Assembly: GCA_965205725.1 (NCBI GenBank)
Contig: OZ242189.1
Location: 1,178,001-1,242,000, forward strand
Length of the DNA: 64,000 nt
Reading direction: 5' to 3'
From: G965205725 sp965205725
Lineage (GTDB): Bacteria > Pseudomonadota > Gammaproteobacteria > Pseudomonadales > Halieaceae
The notes beneath the pieces were generated by a model. It saw only the letters and a program-made list of their open reading frames with translations. It made no database searches and was not told the DNA's origin. Position numbers and translations under genes: made by a program. Positions 1-8,545 of the stretch are shown here, one piece after another (the first letter of the stretch is position 1; each line of letters opens with the position of its first letter).

Positions 1-1
1 C

Positions 2-343
2 GAGCGCGGCGAGTTTCTCGCCAGTCTGGGGCTGGAGCAAGCTGGACTGAACCGCTTCATTCGCGCCGGCTATGACTTGCTGGAACTCAATACTTACTTT
101 ACCGCAGGCGCTAAAGAAGTACGCGCCTGGACATGCAAGGTCGGTGCAACAGCCCCTGAGGCAGCAGGCGTCATTCACACCGATTTCCAAAAGGGCTTTA
201 TTCGCGCTGAAATCGTGAGTTACGACGATTTCATCAACAATAACGGCGAACAAGGCGCCAGGGACGCAGGCCGTTGGCGTCTGGAAGGCAAAAATTACGT
301 CGTACAGGACGGCGACATCATTCACTTTCGCTACAACGTTTAA
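2..343 (+). CDS. ychF: Redox-regulated ATPase YchF, C-terminal part (cut by window edge)
   Basis: The reading frame is already open at the first base and encodes the last ~113 residues of YchF/OLA1, an Obg-family P-loop protein that binds ribosomes and prefers ATP. The visible part is the end of the coiled-coil region and the TGS domain: LLELNTYFTAGAKEVRAWT, then a GVIHTDFQKGFIRAEI stretch and the ending DGDIIHFRYNV, all typical of the family C-terminus. The G1-G4 nucleotide motifs lie outside the window. A hairpin follows the stop codon. Confidence 0.95.
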   Translation, partial: ERGEFLASLGLEQAGLNRFIRAGYDLLELNTYFTAGAKEVRAWTCKVGATAPEAAGVIHTDFQKGFIRAEIVSYDDFINNNGEQGARDAGRWRLEGKNYVVQDGDIIHFRYNV

Positions 344-362
344 GCCCGCAAAACCGCATTAT

Positions 363-399
363 CGGTCATTTGCCGCACAGTGGTGTAAATGACCGTTTC
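363..399 (+). terminator. Hairpin downstream of ychF
   Basis: CGGTCATTT (363-371) and AAATGACCG (387-395) form a 9-bp stem with a 15-base loop, followed by a short T-containing run (TTTCAT). It lies 20 bases after the ychF stop. The T tract is weak, so it may be only a partial or bidirectional terminator. The rest of 400-599 shows nothing recognisable. Confidence 0.45.
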
Positions 400-599
400 A
401 TAAACCCCCTCACGAAACTGGAACCGTTAGTGTCCCCCTCCACTGCCAGCACACAGACTCCTGGGCCGCCTGGAACCGGGTTCGTTAGGTCTGGACAAAA
501 TAGCGCTCAACTCCTTGCCAGTTTCACCCGGAATGCTCGCTACCCTGGGCTGGCAAATATGCGGCAATAAGCCGGCACAAAACTACGACAGTCGGCAGC

Positions 600-1454
600 T
601 CAACTGTTGAGAATATGCGGCAATAATTCAATCACCAGGTCGTAGCCAGTAGCCCCAAGGCCGACTACCACAGCATCTGCCGCCAGCGAGACATAGGAGG
701 TATGACGAAAGGACTCGCGCTGATGCGGATTGGAAATATGAAGTTCCAGCGTGTAACCCTGAAAGGCGCGCAAGGCATCGTGTATTGCCACAGAAGTATG
801 GGTGTACGCACCCGCGTTAATCACGATGGCCTGGGCATCATTAATGGCCTGCTGAATCCACTCAACAATCTCACCCTCGTGATTAGACTGCAAAAAAACC
901 GTTTCTATTCCAGCCCGAGCTGCCTTTTCGACACAGCGCTCGGCAATATCCTGCAACGTATCAGAACCATAGAGCGCAGGCTCACGTGTACCCAGCAAGT
1001 TCAAATTGGGGCCGTTGATAACACGCACTTTACTTGCAACAGATGGGGCATTTGTATCCGTTGCGCCCGCTTCACCCGCAATCGCCCGAATGGCCAGTAA
1101 ATAGCCATGCACACCCAGGCCGCAGACCAGTCCAGTTTTAATATTCGGTAGACGCAGTGGTTCCGCAGGCTGTACTCGGGTAAACAGATTGTCCGGGTGC
1201 AGTTCAATGAATGACTGGCAGGACACTTCAACAGCGCCCAGGGATTCTGCCGCGACTGCGCCCGGATTTACAATGAGTGCATCACACTCACTCCCTGCTG
1301 TGACTAGCCCATCCCTCACCGCTGCCCCGTTCGAGACCTGGCGGAATTCGAGCTCAAGGGCCAACCGCTGGCACAGCGCCGCGCACGCTGCCTGAATATC
1401 ATCCAGATCAGCGAGGCCAGGACCATTGAGTATCAGCAGTTTTCTTGGGCTCAT
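600..1454 (-). CDS. Tandem type II 3-dehydroquinate dehydratase with degenerate N-terminal copy
   Basis: Type II dehydroquinases (AroQ, usually ~150 aa) convert 3-dehydroquinate to 3-dehydroshikimate in the shikimate or quinate pathway. This protein is about 284 aa and contains two copies. The C-terminal half is complete: VRVINGPNLNLLGTREPALYG carries the catalytic Arg and Tyr, followed by FLQSNHEGEI, VINAGAYTHTSVAIHDAL and HISNPHQRESFRH with the catalytic His. The N-terminal half repeats the fold markers (LLILNGPGLADLDD, ALIVNPGA, IELHPDN, VCGLGVHGYLLAI) but lacks the Arg/Tyr loop and the SNHEGE segment, so it is probably non-catalytic. The ATG at 1454 is preferred because the AroQ-like sequence begins there; an in-frame start at 1511 would add 19 polar residues. 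The fold is known; the role of the dead half is unknown. Confidence 0.85.
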   Translation of the reverse strand: MSPRKLLILNGPGLADLDDIQAACAALCQRLALELEFRQVSNGAAVRDGLVTAGSECDALIVNPGAVAAESLGAVEVSCQSFIELHPDNLFTRVQPAEPLRLPNIKTGLVCGLGVHGYLLAIRAIAGEAGATDTNAPSVASKVRVINGPNLNLLGTREPALYGSDTLQDIAERCVEKAARAGIETVFLQSNHEGEIVEWIQQAINDAQAIVINAGAYTHTSVAIHDALRAFQGYTLELHISNPHQRESFRHTSYVSLAADAVVVGLGATGYDLVIELLPHILNS

Positions 1455-1568
1455 TCCAGGTCTCTCTTTTTCTGACTCATTTTGAGTATCCGGGTCTTTC
1501 ATACAGAGCAAAAAAGTTAAGCAAGCCTATCGCAGTATTGCATACAGGTGAACACGACAATTCACATC

Positions 1569-2804
1569 TCAATGCGTGTTCCTTGCCGCTCGCAAATACG
1601 GCACAAACAACGCCAGGCTCAACAGAATAAGCACTGCTGCCAACAAAAAACTGGAACCAGGAAAATGCACTGGCGTTGCCTCGCTGGTGAAATAGCCAAA
1701 CACCTGGGTCATCACCAGTGGCGAAATGATAGACGCCAGGCTGGCCACACTGCCCAGCGAGCCCTGCAACTCACCCTGCGAATTTGTCGGCACTCGCGCC
1801 GACATAATGCCCTGCACAGCCGGGCCGAGAAAGCCCTGGGCGGCCCCCACGGCGAGACACAAATAGATCATCCAGGACTGAGTTGCGAATGCGTACCCCA
1901 GAAAGCTCAGGCCAGCACAGGCGAGGCCTAGGTAGGCCGTCACCACCGAGCCGTAGTGATCAATGACCCAACGAATCAAAAACGCCTGACAAATCATCAT
2001 CAAGATGCCAGTGAAGCCCAGAGAAAAGCCAATTTCGCGCTGGCTCCAGTCGAACTGCGCAATCGTAAAATAGGCCCACACTGCTGGCAGGGACTGATGC
2101 GCCAACAGGAAAAAGAAATAGGCCACAACCAGGCCAAAGACCATGGGATAATCACGCAGATGCAGAAATGCGCCCATCGGGTTAGCACGACGCCAGTCAA
2201 AGTCGCGCCGGTTTTCTGGCGCCAGAGTTTCAGGTAGAACAAAAAAACCAAAACAGGCATTGCACAGCGCCATCACAGCGGTGGCGTAAAAGGGAATGCG
2301 CGAACCGACCTCCCCCAGAAAGCCGCCCAATACCGGCCCTAGAATAAAACCACCGCCAAAGGCTGCTCCCATTAAAGCAAAGTTCTTGGCCCGCTCCTGC
2401 GGCTCAAAGATATCGGCAATATAGGCATTGGCAATGGCATAGGTTGACGAGGCACACCCTGCAATCAGGCGGCCTGTCACTAGCCACATCAGGGTGGGAG
2501 CCCAGCCCATCAACAGGTAATCCAGTCCGTAAGCCAGCAGTGATAACAGCAAGACCGGACGGCGACCATAGCGATCAGACAGATTGCCCATAACCGGTGA
2601 AAAGAAGAACTGCATGAGTGCAAACAGAAAGAGCAGCCAGCCGCCGTACCTGGCAGCCTGACCCAGTGACTCACCAGTCACCTCCATAATCAGTTGCGGC
2701 ATCACTGGCATAATAATGCCGAAGCCAACAGAATCGAGCAGCACGGTGATGAAGATAAAGGTAAGCGCCAGCTTCTTATTGGGGGCTGGTCGGGTATCGG
2801 TCAT
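1569..2804 (-). CDS. TetA-like MFS drug/H+ antiporter
   Basis: A 411-aa major facilitator with about 12 hydrophobic segments. The N-terminal VGFGIIMPVMP segment and the loop 2-3 motif A (GNLSDRYGRRP, about residues 73-83) are typical of the tetracycline-resistance type (TetA/TCR) branch, which exports drugs in exchange for protons across the inner membrane. Many chromosomal members do not transport tetracycline, so the substrate is open. It lies 57 bases upstream (in transcription order) of the tandem dehydroquinase on the same strand, so the two could be co-transcribed, but no functional link is apparent. Confidence 0.85.
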   Translation of the reverse strand: MTDTRPAPNKKLALTFIFITVLLDSVGFGIIMPVMPQLIMEVTGESLGQAARYGGWLLFLFALMQFFFSPVMGNLSDRYGRRPVLLLSLLAYGLDYLLMGWAPTLMWLVTGRLIAGCASSTYAIANAYIADIFEPQERAKNFALMGAAFGGGFILGPVLGGFLGEVGSRIPFYATAVMALCNACFGFFVLPETLAPENRRDFDWRRANPMGAFLHLRDYPMVFGLVVAYFFFLLAHQSLPAVWAYFTIAQFDWSQREIGFSLGFTGILMMICQAFLIRWVIDHYGSVVTAYLGLACAGLSFLGYAFATQSWMIYLCLAVGAAQGFLGPAVQGIMSARVPTNSQGELQGSLGSVASLASIISPLVMTQVFGYFTSEATPVHFPGSSFLLAAVLILLSLALFVPYLRAARNTH

Positions 2805-2857
2805 GTATCGAGTCTAGCCAATCGACTGGCAATAGTACAAAAGTCTCAAAGCAGCAC

Positions 2858-3184
2858 TCAGTCCATATCTCGCTGTCTGTTTAATGACGCAAACAACGCC
2901 GGATTATTCAGCTCTGGTCCGGTGGCGGATGTCTTCACCCAGGCCGCACAAACCCCCAAAGACCAGAGCCCAAACAGATCCGCAACAATACCGGGGTGCC
3001 CCCGCAGGCAATGACTGCTTAAGCACCAGCCCCCACGCCTGCTTCAGCAAATTCTCTCTGGCGCGCAGCTCGGACGGCGACCAGTGAGTGCCGACAGCAG
3101 CAGGAGTGCCGACAGCAGCAGGAGTGCCGACAGCGACAGGATAGATACTGCGATGGATTGCAGGTCGATGCGGGTTTTATTCAT
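2858..3184 (-). pseudogene. Short signal-peptide-like reading frame with one in-frame TGA
   Basis: This lies in the 404-base gap between the MFS gene and the GDPD gene. From an ATG at 3184 a minus-strand frame reads a short basic N-terminus (MNKTRIDLQS) and a hydrophobic stretch made of LLLLSAL repeats, encoded by the 18-bp repeat at 3087-3140. A TGA follows after 46 codons (3044-3046). The same frame then stays open for 61 more codons (ending ELNNPALFASLNRQRDMD) to a TGA at 2858. No family is recognised and no clear ribosome site precedes the ATG. It may be a broken small secreted protein or chance. Confidence 0.25.
3087..3140. repeat. Three tandem 18-bp repeats
   Basis: The unit AGTGCCGACAGCAGCAGG occurs three times head to tail (3087-3104, 3105-3122, 3123-3140), the last copy with a few changes. 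On the minus strand it encodes repeated SALLLL hexapeptides in the hydrophobic leader of the small reading frame that covers it. Copy-number change here would alter the length of that leader without changing the frame. Confidence 0.9.
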
Positions 3185-3208
3185 GCAGCCAGTGTACTAT
3201 CAGCGGCT

Positions 3209-3943
3209 ATGATCGTGTACGGACATCGAGGCGCCCGGGGCGAGGCACCGGAAAACACTCTGGCCGGCTGCCAACACGCGGTTGCGCGGGATGTGCGCTT
3301 TTTTGAGATTGATCTGCGCCTGTCAAAAGACCATGAGCTGGTGGTGATTCACGACGACAACCTGTTGCGCACCACGGGCAAGCGCGGCAAGGTTATCAAC
3401 TGCAACACCGCTGAGATGAGCAAGTTAGCAGCCACTGCAAGTGGTACGCCCTGGCGAGGCAAGCGCTTTACCGGTGTACCCAACTGGACAACCCTGTACA
3501 ACAAATTACCCGAGGTAAAGCACTGGCAACTGGAACTAAAAAGCGGCAGCAAACCATACAACCGCCTGCTCGTTGAAAAAGTAGTGCAATGGCTGGAACA
3601 ACCCCGGCGAAACTGTACCGTGACTTCCTTTGAACCAGAATTGCTCAAACAAATAAAGCAGGCGCTACCGAAACAAAGCGTTGGTTTGGTCACCGAGCAA
3701 CGCCCGGCCTGGAAGACCGCCAGCCGCCTGGATGCCAATTACCTCATCAGCCATTGGAAAGTATTGAACAGGGCATTGGTAGAGAAAGCGCAGCAACAGG
3801 GCATGCACGTCAGTAGCTGGACAGTGAATGACGCCTCTGCCATTGAGGCGCTCTATAACATGGGCGTGGACAGCGTCATAACCGATTTCCCATCAATGGC
3901 ACTGCCTTTGGTGGCCAGCCTGGAGAGAGTCGGACCGGCTTAG
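3209..3943 (+). CDS. Glycerophosphodiester phosphodiesterase
   Basis: A 244-aa cytoplasmic-type GDPD that hydrolyses glycerophosphodiesters to glycerol-3-phosphate and an alcohol. The start at 3209 places the family signature YGHRGARGEAPENT at the N-terminus; the longer in-frame start at 3158 would add an unlikely leader. FFEIDLRLSKDHELVVIHDDNLLRTT supplies the metal-binding Glu-Asp and the second catalytic His. The C-terminus has WTVNDASAIEALYNMGVDSVITDFP, the usual closing strand-helix of the TIM barrel. No signal peptide is seen. It converges on, and overlaps by 4 bases, the methyltransferase gene on the other strand. Confidence 0.9.
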   Translation: MIVYGHRGARGEAPENTLAGCQHAVARDVRFFEIDLRLSKDHELVVIHDDNLLRTTGKRGKVINCNTAEMSKLAATASGTPWRGKRFTGVPNWTTLYNKLPEVKHWQLELKSGSKPYNRLLVEKVVQWLEQPRRNCTVTSFEPELLKQIKQALPKQSVGLVTEQRPAWKTASRLDANYLISHWKVLNRALVEKAQQQGMHVSSWTVNDASAIEALYNMGVDSVITDFPSMALPLVASLERVGPA

Positions 3944-4464
3944 AACCAGCGCCTTACGTTTTTGCAGTAGGCCGCATAGTCATCGCCGAATATACCGCGC
4001 AGCATGTCTTCTTCCGGGCGAATAAACCGCACTTCAATGATTGCCATAAACACTGGCACAACAAACAATGCCGACAACGCGCCAACGGTTATCGCCGTGC
4101 CCAATAGCACCAGCGCCATACCCAAATACATCGGATTGCGCGTTACCCGATACACGCCACCAGTTACCAGGGCGGTCACTTGTTTAAAGGGCACTATATC
4201 TGTTTCAGCGGCTTTGAAGCTGCCGCCAGCATGCACCAGCATGATCGAACCAATCACGAGGGCAAACCCACCCAGAGACCAACCGAAAGTACCGGTGAAT
4301 CGCGCCAGCGGAAGATATTCATCTAATACGAAGACCGTAATGATGCCGATGACCAACCAGACCGGCGGATAGATTGTGCGTCTGGGCTTTTGAAATTCAG
4401 GCTTTTCAAAATCAGCTTGTTCTGATGCGGAGCTTTGAGAACCGGGCTTCTCAACTTCACTCAT
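3940..4464 (-). CDS. ICMT/PEMT-family membrane methyltransferase
   Basis: A 174-aa integral membrane protein with about four hydrophobic segments. The C-terminal half shows the isoprenylcysteine carboxyl methyltransferase-like signature: GGVYRVTRNPMYLGMALVLLG, followed by the RFIRPEEDMLRGIFGDDYAAY segment that closes the SAM pocket. Bacterial members methylate small molecules or lipids; the substrate is unknown. Its start codon overlaps the stop codon of the ZIP transporter gene by 4 bases (ATGA type), so the two genes are translationally coupled. Confidence 0.8.
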   Translation of the reverse strand: MSEVEKPGSQSSASEQADFEKPEFQKPRRTIYPPVWLVIGIITVFVLDEYLPLARFTGTFGWSLGGFALVIGSIMLVHAGGSFKAAETDIVPFKQVTALVTGGVYRVTRNPMYLGMALVLLGTAITVGALSALFVVPVFMAIIEVRFIRPEEDMLRGIFGDDYAAYCKNVRRWF

Positions 4465-5462
4465 GGAGACAACACCTCAATGTTCTCAATGGATTCAGGG
4501 CCGTAATCTATAGGCTCAGGGCTGTAATTTACAGAATTCATAGGCTCAGGGCTGTAATTTACAGAATTCATAGGCCCAGGGCTGTAATCTATAGGCTCAG
4601 GGCTGTGACTCAGCTCGGGTTCAACATAACCGAGGGCGAAGGCCAGGCCAATGCCCAGCAGGAATGCCACGGTTAGCTTGCCTTTGTCGTGGGAATGAAA
4701 ATGAACTTCGGGCAGTAGGTCAGACAGGGCAATGCAGAGAAAAACACCGGCGGAAAACGCCAGTGCAGAGCCAATGATCAAATCTCGTTCGGGACCCATT
4801 TGGCCGATACCCCAGAAAAACAGCAGTGCTCCCGTCGGACACATCAGCGCAAAAGCAACGTTGGCCGCGTTGCGTGCGGCCGGGCTGACGCCTGATGTTT
4901 TCATCATGCTGGTAATGGACAAAGCATCCAAAGGCTTATGCAGCAAAATAGCCAAAAACACGCCCAGGCCAATCCAGCCCGTAGCGCCACCAAACCACTC
5001 TGCCTTGATGCTGGCACCCAGAGCAATGCCGTCTACCAATGTGTGCACCCCTAAACCAATGGCAATTCCCAACCAACTGAGGGACGGCTTGCCAGCCTGG
5101 GAATGATGCTGACCCTGTGCCTGGGAATGATGCTCAGGGTGATGGTGATGCCCATCTTCTTCGTCACTGAAATCGTGTTGGTGAAAATGAAACAACCGCA
5201 GTAACAACAGCATAAGCACTAGACCCGCCATGGCCCAATACATCACCACATCAATTGCGTCAGCTCCGCCCACCTGAGCGACCGCGTGGGGCAACAGGTG
5301 ATACAGCGCCACACCCAGCATCAGTCCGGCCACAAAACTCATCGCCACCTGGGTGCGGGTATGGGTCATGCGAACAAAATTGGGTAACCAGCCTCCCAAT
5401 AGAGACGCCGCAACAATGGCCGTGGAATAACCGGCAAGGACGAGCAGTGGTTCAGTAGGCAT
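4461..5462 (-). CDS. ZIP-family divalent metal transporter with repetitive C-terminal tail
   Basis: A 333-aa inner-membrane transporter of the ZIP family (Zn2+/Fe2+ uptake or efflux). TM IV shows HTLVDGIALGAS and TM V LLHKPLDALS, the metal-binding helices of the family. The loop between TM III and IV is very His-rich (residues about 105-140). The ATG at 5462 is preferred; the frame extends to 5519 but that adds a Trp/Arg-rich stretch. After the last TM segment an unusual ~45-residue acidic tail repeats YSPEPMNSVN-like units, encoded by tandem DNA repeats. It is divergent from the aldehyde dehydrogenase gene and leads the ICMT-like gene. Confidence 0.85.
   Translation of the reverse strand: MPTEPLLVLAGYSTAIVAASLLGGWLPNFVRMTHTRTQVAMSFVAGLMLGVALYHLLPHAVAQVGGADAIDVVMYWAMAGLVLMLLLLRLFHFHQHDFSDEEDGHHHHPEHHSQAQGQHHSQAGKPSLSWLGIAIGLGVHTLVDGIALGASIKAEWFGGATGWIGLGVFLAILLHKPLDALSITSMMKTSGVSPAARNAANVAFALMCPTGALLFFWGIGQMGPERDLIIGSALAFSAGVFLCIALSDLLPEVHFHSHDKGKLTVAFLLGIGLAFALGYVEPELSHSPEPIDYSPGPMNSVNYSPEPMNSVNYSPEPIDYGPESIENIEVLSP
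4511..4610. repeat. 30-bp tandem repeats encoding the ZIP tail
   Basis: TAGGCTCAGGGCTGTAAT begins copies at 4511, 4541, 4571 (one change) and 4592. The first two units are 30 bp and identical; the third is shortened to 21 bp, keeping the frame. On the minus strand they encode repeated YSPEPMNSVN / YSPEPID peptides at the end of the ZIP protein. Confidence 0.9.
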
Positions 5463-5604
5463 ATTTGTGGGATCCGGCAACAGCGGGCAATTATGCCGCC
5501 ACCTGACCCAATTTGCCATTGGCGGAGACCGCCGCCATCATTGACAGTTAGACTAATGATTATTAATTTAACCGATCAATCTTTGATCCGTTCAGGGGGC
5601 ATCC

Positions 5605-7146
5605 ATGTCTATCTATGAAGCCATTGAATCCAGCGACACGCGGCGGCATTTGCAATTGCGCAGCCCGGTGACGCTTGAGCCCACTGGCGAGTTGGTCTGC
5701 GCCAACAAAGACGATGTGGCTGAGGCAATCACTAAAGCGCGCGCTGCACAGCCCGCCTGGGCAGCACTCTCCATAAAGGAGCGCGCCAGGATACTTAACA
5801 AAGCGCTACAGATTGTACTGGAAAAAACCGACGCGATTGTCGACCTGGTGGTGAGCGAAACGGGTAAAGCCAAAACCGACGCACTGAGCATGGAAGTTTA
5901 TTCGGTTGCCGATTCACTGTGCTACTACGCCAAAAATGCGCCGAAGTTTCTTAAACCGCGCAAACGTAAAGTTTCCGGCGTACTCGGGTTCGCCAAAGAG
6001 TTGCGAATTACCTACAAGCCGCTGGGTGTAATCGGTTTGATTACCCCCTGGAATGGCCCCTTTGTACTGGTTATGAATCAAGCAGCCCAGGCGCTTATAG
6101 CTGGCAACGCAGTGGTCGCCAAGGGTTCAGAAGTCACCCCTTTTTCGGCCAGGCTGGCCGAGGACATTTTCCGCGAAGCAGGTCTGCCCGACGGCTTGCT
6201 GCAAGTATTACTGGGCGATGGCGAAACCGGTGCCGCCATTGTGGATGGCGGCGTCAACAAAGTGTCGTTTACAGGCTCGGTAGCCACCGGGCGCAAAGTT
6301 GCAGAGAGCTGCGCGCGCCAGTTGATTCCAGTAACTCTCGAACTAGGCGGTAATGATGCAATGATTGTTTGCGCGGATGCCGACCTGGACCGCGCTGCCG
6401 ACGGAGCCTGGTTAGGCTCATGTATGAATACCGGCCACTATTGTTGTGGTACCGAGCGCATCTATGTTGTTGAATCCGTGTATGAGGAATTTCTGGGCAA
6501 GGTGCTGGAAAAAGGGCAAGTCATCAAACAGGGTGCCGAACACGGCTATGCCGAAGACGTAGGCGCTGTTTTTTGGGATCGACAAATGGATATTATTGAA
6601 CGCCATGTGGACGATGCCAAAACCAAAGGCGCCACCGTGCGCATGGGCGGTGATCGCAACCCCGACCAAACAGGTTTGTATTACCAACCCACAGTTATCA
6701 CAGAGGTCAGCAACGACATGCAGATCATGGTGGAAGAAACCTTCGGCCCCATTCTCTGTATTCAAAAAGTTCGCAACGAGGCCGAAGCTGTTCGGCTGGC
6801 CAATGATTCTGAGTTTGGCCTGAATGGCAATGTGTGGACCCAGGACAAAGAAAAAGGCTTTAACCTGGCGCTGCAAATTGATACGGGTTCTTGCTCAGTC
6901 AATGATATGGCAGTGAGCTATGGCATTCCCGCAGCGCCATTTGGCGGCAAGAAAAACTCAGGAGTTGGCCAGGTCAACGGCGAAAAAGGTTTGCAGGGCT
7001 ACTGCCACGAAATGCCAGTGGTCATCGACAAGCGCGGCGGAAAAATGCTGAACGCCTACCCGAACACTGCCGATGGCGGCGAGGGCATGAAGAAGTTTAT
7101 GAATTTTATGTGGGTGAAAACACCGATTGGGCGCTGGTTGGCCTAG
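5605..7146 (+). CDS. Aldehyde dehydrogenase family protein
   Basis: A 513-aa NAD(P)-dependent aldehyde dehydrogenase of the ALDH superfamily. Seen are the cofactor segment GLITPWNGPF, the turn VSFTGSVATGRKVAE, the general-base Glu in TLELGGND, the nucleophile region NTGHYCCGTERIYV with two adjacent cysteines, and EETFGPILCIQ. The substrate is not determined; succinate-semialdehyde, aromatic and aliphatic aldehyde enzymes share these motifs. A CAGGGGG ribosome site lies about 8 bases before the ATG. It is transcribed away from the ZIP gene across an AT-rich spacer (5520-5604). Confidence 0.88.
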   Translation: MSIYEAIESSDTRRHLQLRSPVTLEPTGELVCANKDDVAEAITKARAAQPAWAALSIKERARILNKALQIVLEKTDAIVDLVVSETGKAKTDALSMEVYSVADSLCYYAKNAPKFLKPRKRKVSGVLGFAKELRITYKPLGVIGLITPWNGPFVLVMNQAAQALIAGNAVVAKGSEVTPFSARLAEDIFREAGLPDGLLQVLLGDGETGAAIVDGGVNKVSFTGSVATGRKVAESCARQLIPVTLELGGNDAMIVCADADLDRAADGAWLGSCMNTGHYCCGTERIYVVESVYEEFLGKVLEKGQVIKQGAEHGYAEDVGAVFWDRQMDIIERHVDDAKTKGATVRMGGDRNPDQTGLYYQPTVITEVSNDMQIMVEETFGPILCIQKVRNEAEAVRLANDSEFGLNGNVWTQDKEKGFNLALQIDTGSCSVNDMAVSYGIPAAPFGGKKNSGVGQVNGEKGLQGYCHEMPVVIDKRGGKMLNAYPNTADGGEGMKKFMNFMWVKTPIGRWLA

Positions 7147-7166
7147 TGGCGTAGCCCGCTTTGCAG

Positions 7167-7247
7167 GCCGGAATTCATGCCGACACAGGTCAGATTTAAG
7201 CCTAACCTGCATCTACACTAATTCCGGCATCAGGTCAGACTAAAGCC
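7167..7247. repeat. Inverted and direct repeats between convergent genes
   Basis: GCCGGAATT (7167-7175) pairs with AATTCCGGC (7220-7228). ACAGGTCAGATTTAAGCC and TCAGGTCAGACTAAAGCC are near-identical direct repeats 44 bases apart. They sit between the convergent aldehyde dehydrogenase and ferritin-like genes and could stop transcription from both sides, but there is no T tract. Confidence 0.45.
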
Positions 7248-7271
7248 CGGCCCACAGCCACAGTTACACGC

Positions 7272-8471
7272 TCAGGACGCTTCAGCCATTTCATCCATTT
7301 TGGCGTGAACCGTTTTGTCCAGATGCTCTTGTAGCGCTTCCTGCTCATAGCTGACGGCCTCTGAAGTATCCAGGGGCCGCTCCATAGCCGTCCAGTTTAT
7401 ATCACCATCGTCTGGCAAGTTTTCATAATCCAGAATACCCATGGCTTCGAACTTCGGACGGATTTTGTCGGTCATCAAACCAATACGCTTGAGGTTCGGA
7501 ATCACTCGCTGAAACAGCAAGTCACGGAACATGCTCATAACAAAGCCTTCCATCACCCGCTCGCGAGCCTCTTCAACATCCCAGCCAAAGTGCGCAAACA
7601 CATCTGTGGCCACCAGGCGCTCGCGGCTCACCACACAGGCCTCGTAGGCAAACTGGGCGCGCTCTTCGCGCTCTTCGTCGGTCAGGGTTTTAACGTACTC
7701 TTCGAGGTAATTGACTCCGAAGGTAACGTGGCGAGCCTCGTCGCGTGTCACCAGATAGACCAGCTCCTTAAGTACCGGGTCGGGTGTGGTTTCTCTGGCG
7801 GTATTGAACGCGGATAAAGCCAGGCCCTCAATCACGATCTGCATACCAATAAATTTCAGGTCCCAGCGCGGGTCGGTGAGCACCTTATCGAGAATACTTT
7901 TCAGGCTGGTGTTAATGGGATACATCAACCCTATACGGGTTTGAATATATTTATTAAAGGCTTCGACGTGACGCGCTTCATCAAAAGTTTGCGATGCAGC
8001 GTACAGCTTTGCATTAAAGCTGGGGGCACAACTGGTTAGCTGCGAAGCCACCAACAGGGCACCTTGTTCGCCGTGCAGGAACTGCGACAGGCTCCAGGCG
8101 TTTTGGTGCAGCCAAAACTCACGCTTTTGCTCCTGGCTCAAGTCAATGTAGGGTTGGTAGTCCGCCAAATTCATCAGCTCGGCGCCCTGCTCAAAATCTT
8201 CCTCGGGCCACTCTGGCGTCCAGTCGATATCCAGTTCCACGTTCCAGTTGAGCTGCTTGCCCAATTCGTAGAGTTTCTTTATGCGGTCATCCTGCAAGGT
8301 GTAATTCCAGTTGAAAGCACCGGTCAACGGCGTTTGAAAAATTTCCGCCACATGCTCCACATGCTCGGAGGTCAGCAGGTCGTCAATATCAACATCGCCT
8401 CCCTGGCGACGCCTGGAACCGGAAAAACTCTGTATCTTGCGTGGTGTTTCTTCTGCATATTGTATATTCAC
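7272..8471 (-). CDS. Ferritin-like diiron protein (ribonucleotide-reductase-small-subunit-like fold)
   Basis: A 399-aa soluble protein of the ferritin-like superfamily. Two DEARH motifs (in QTFDEARHVEAF and TRDEARHVTFG), each preceded on an earlier helix by a Glu, fit the carboxylate/His ligands of a diiron site in a four-helix bundle. Members of this group are annotated only as ferritin-like or as possible diiron oxygenases or desaturases; no substrate can be assigned. It diverges from the AraC-type regulator gene with about 75 bases between them, which suggests that the regulator controls it. Confidence 0.7.
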   Translation of the reverse strand: MNIQYAEETPRKIQSFSGSRRRQGGDVDIDDLLTSEHVEHVAEIFQTPLTGAFNWNYTLQDDRIKKLYELGKQLNWNVELDIDWTPEWPEEDFEQGAELMNLADYQPYIDLSQEQKREFWLHQNAWSLSQFLHGEQGALLVASQLTSCAPSFNAKLYAASQTFDEARHVEAFNKYIQTRIGLMYPINTSLKSILDKVLTDPRWDLKFIGMQIVIEGLALSAFNTARETTPDPVLKELVYLVTRDEARHVTFGVNYLEEYVKTLTDEEREERAQFAYEACVVSRERLVATDVFAHFGWDVEEARERVMEGFVMSMFRDLLFQRVIPNLKRIGLMTDKIRPKFEAMGILDYENLPDDGDINWTAMERPLDTSEAVSYEQEALQEHLDKTVHAKMDEMAEAS

Positions 8472-8545
8472 GGGCTAGCCCTCTAATTTTCAGGCTCACA
8501 CTATCGTCGTCTTGTGTCTTGCTCTCAAGGTGACTTATTGTCAAA

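Noticed and set aside
3044..3046. In-frame TGA read as selenocysteine
   Set aside because: No SECIS-like hairpin directly after the TGA is apparent, no selenoprotein family matches, and frameshift or chance explains the open frame.
5105..5160. His-codon-rich stretch resembling a regulatory leader or tag
   Set aside because: It lies inside the ZIP gene and encodes the His-rich loop that is normal for that family.
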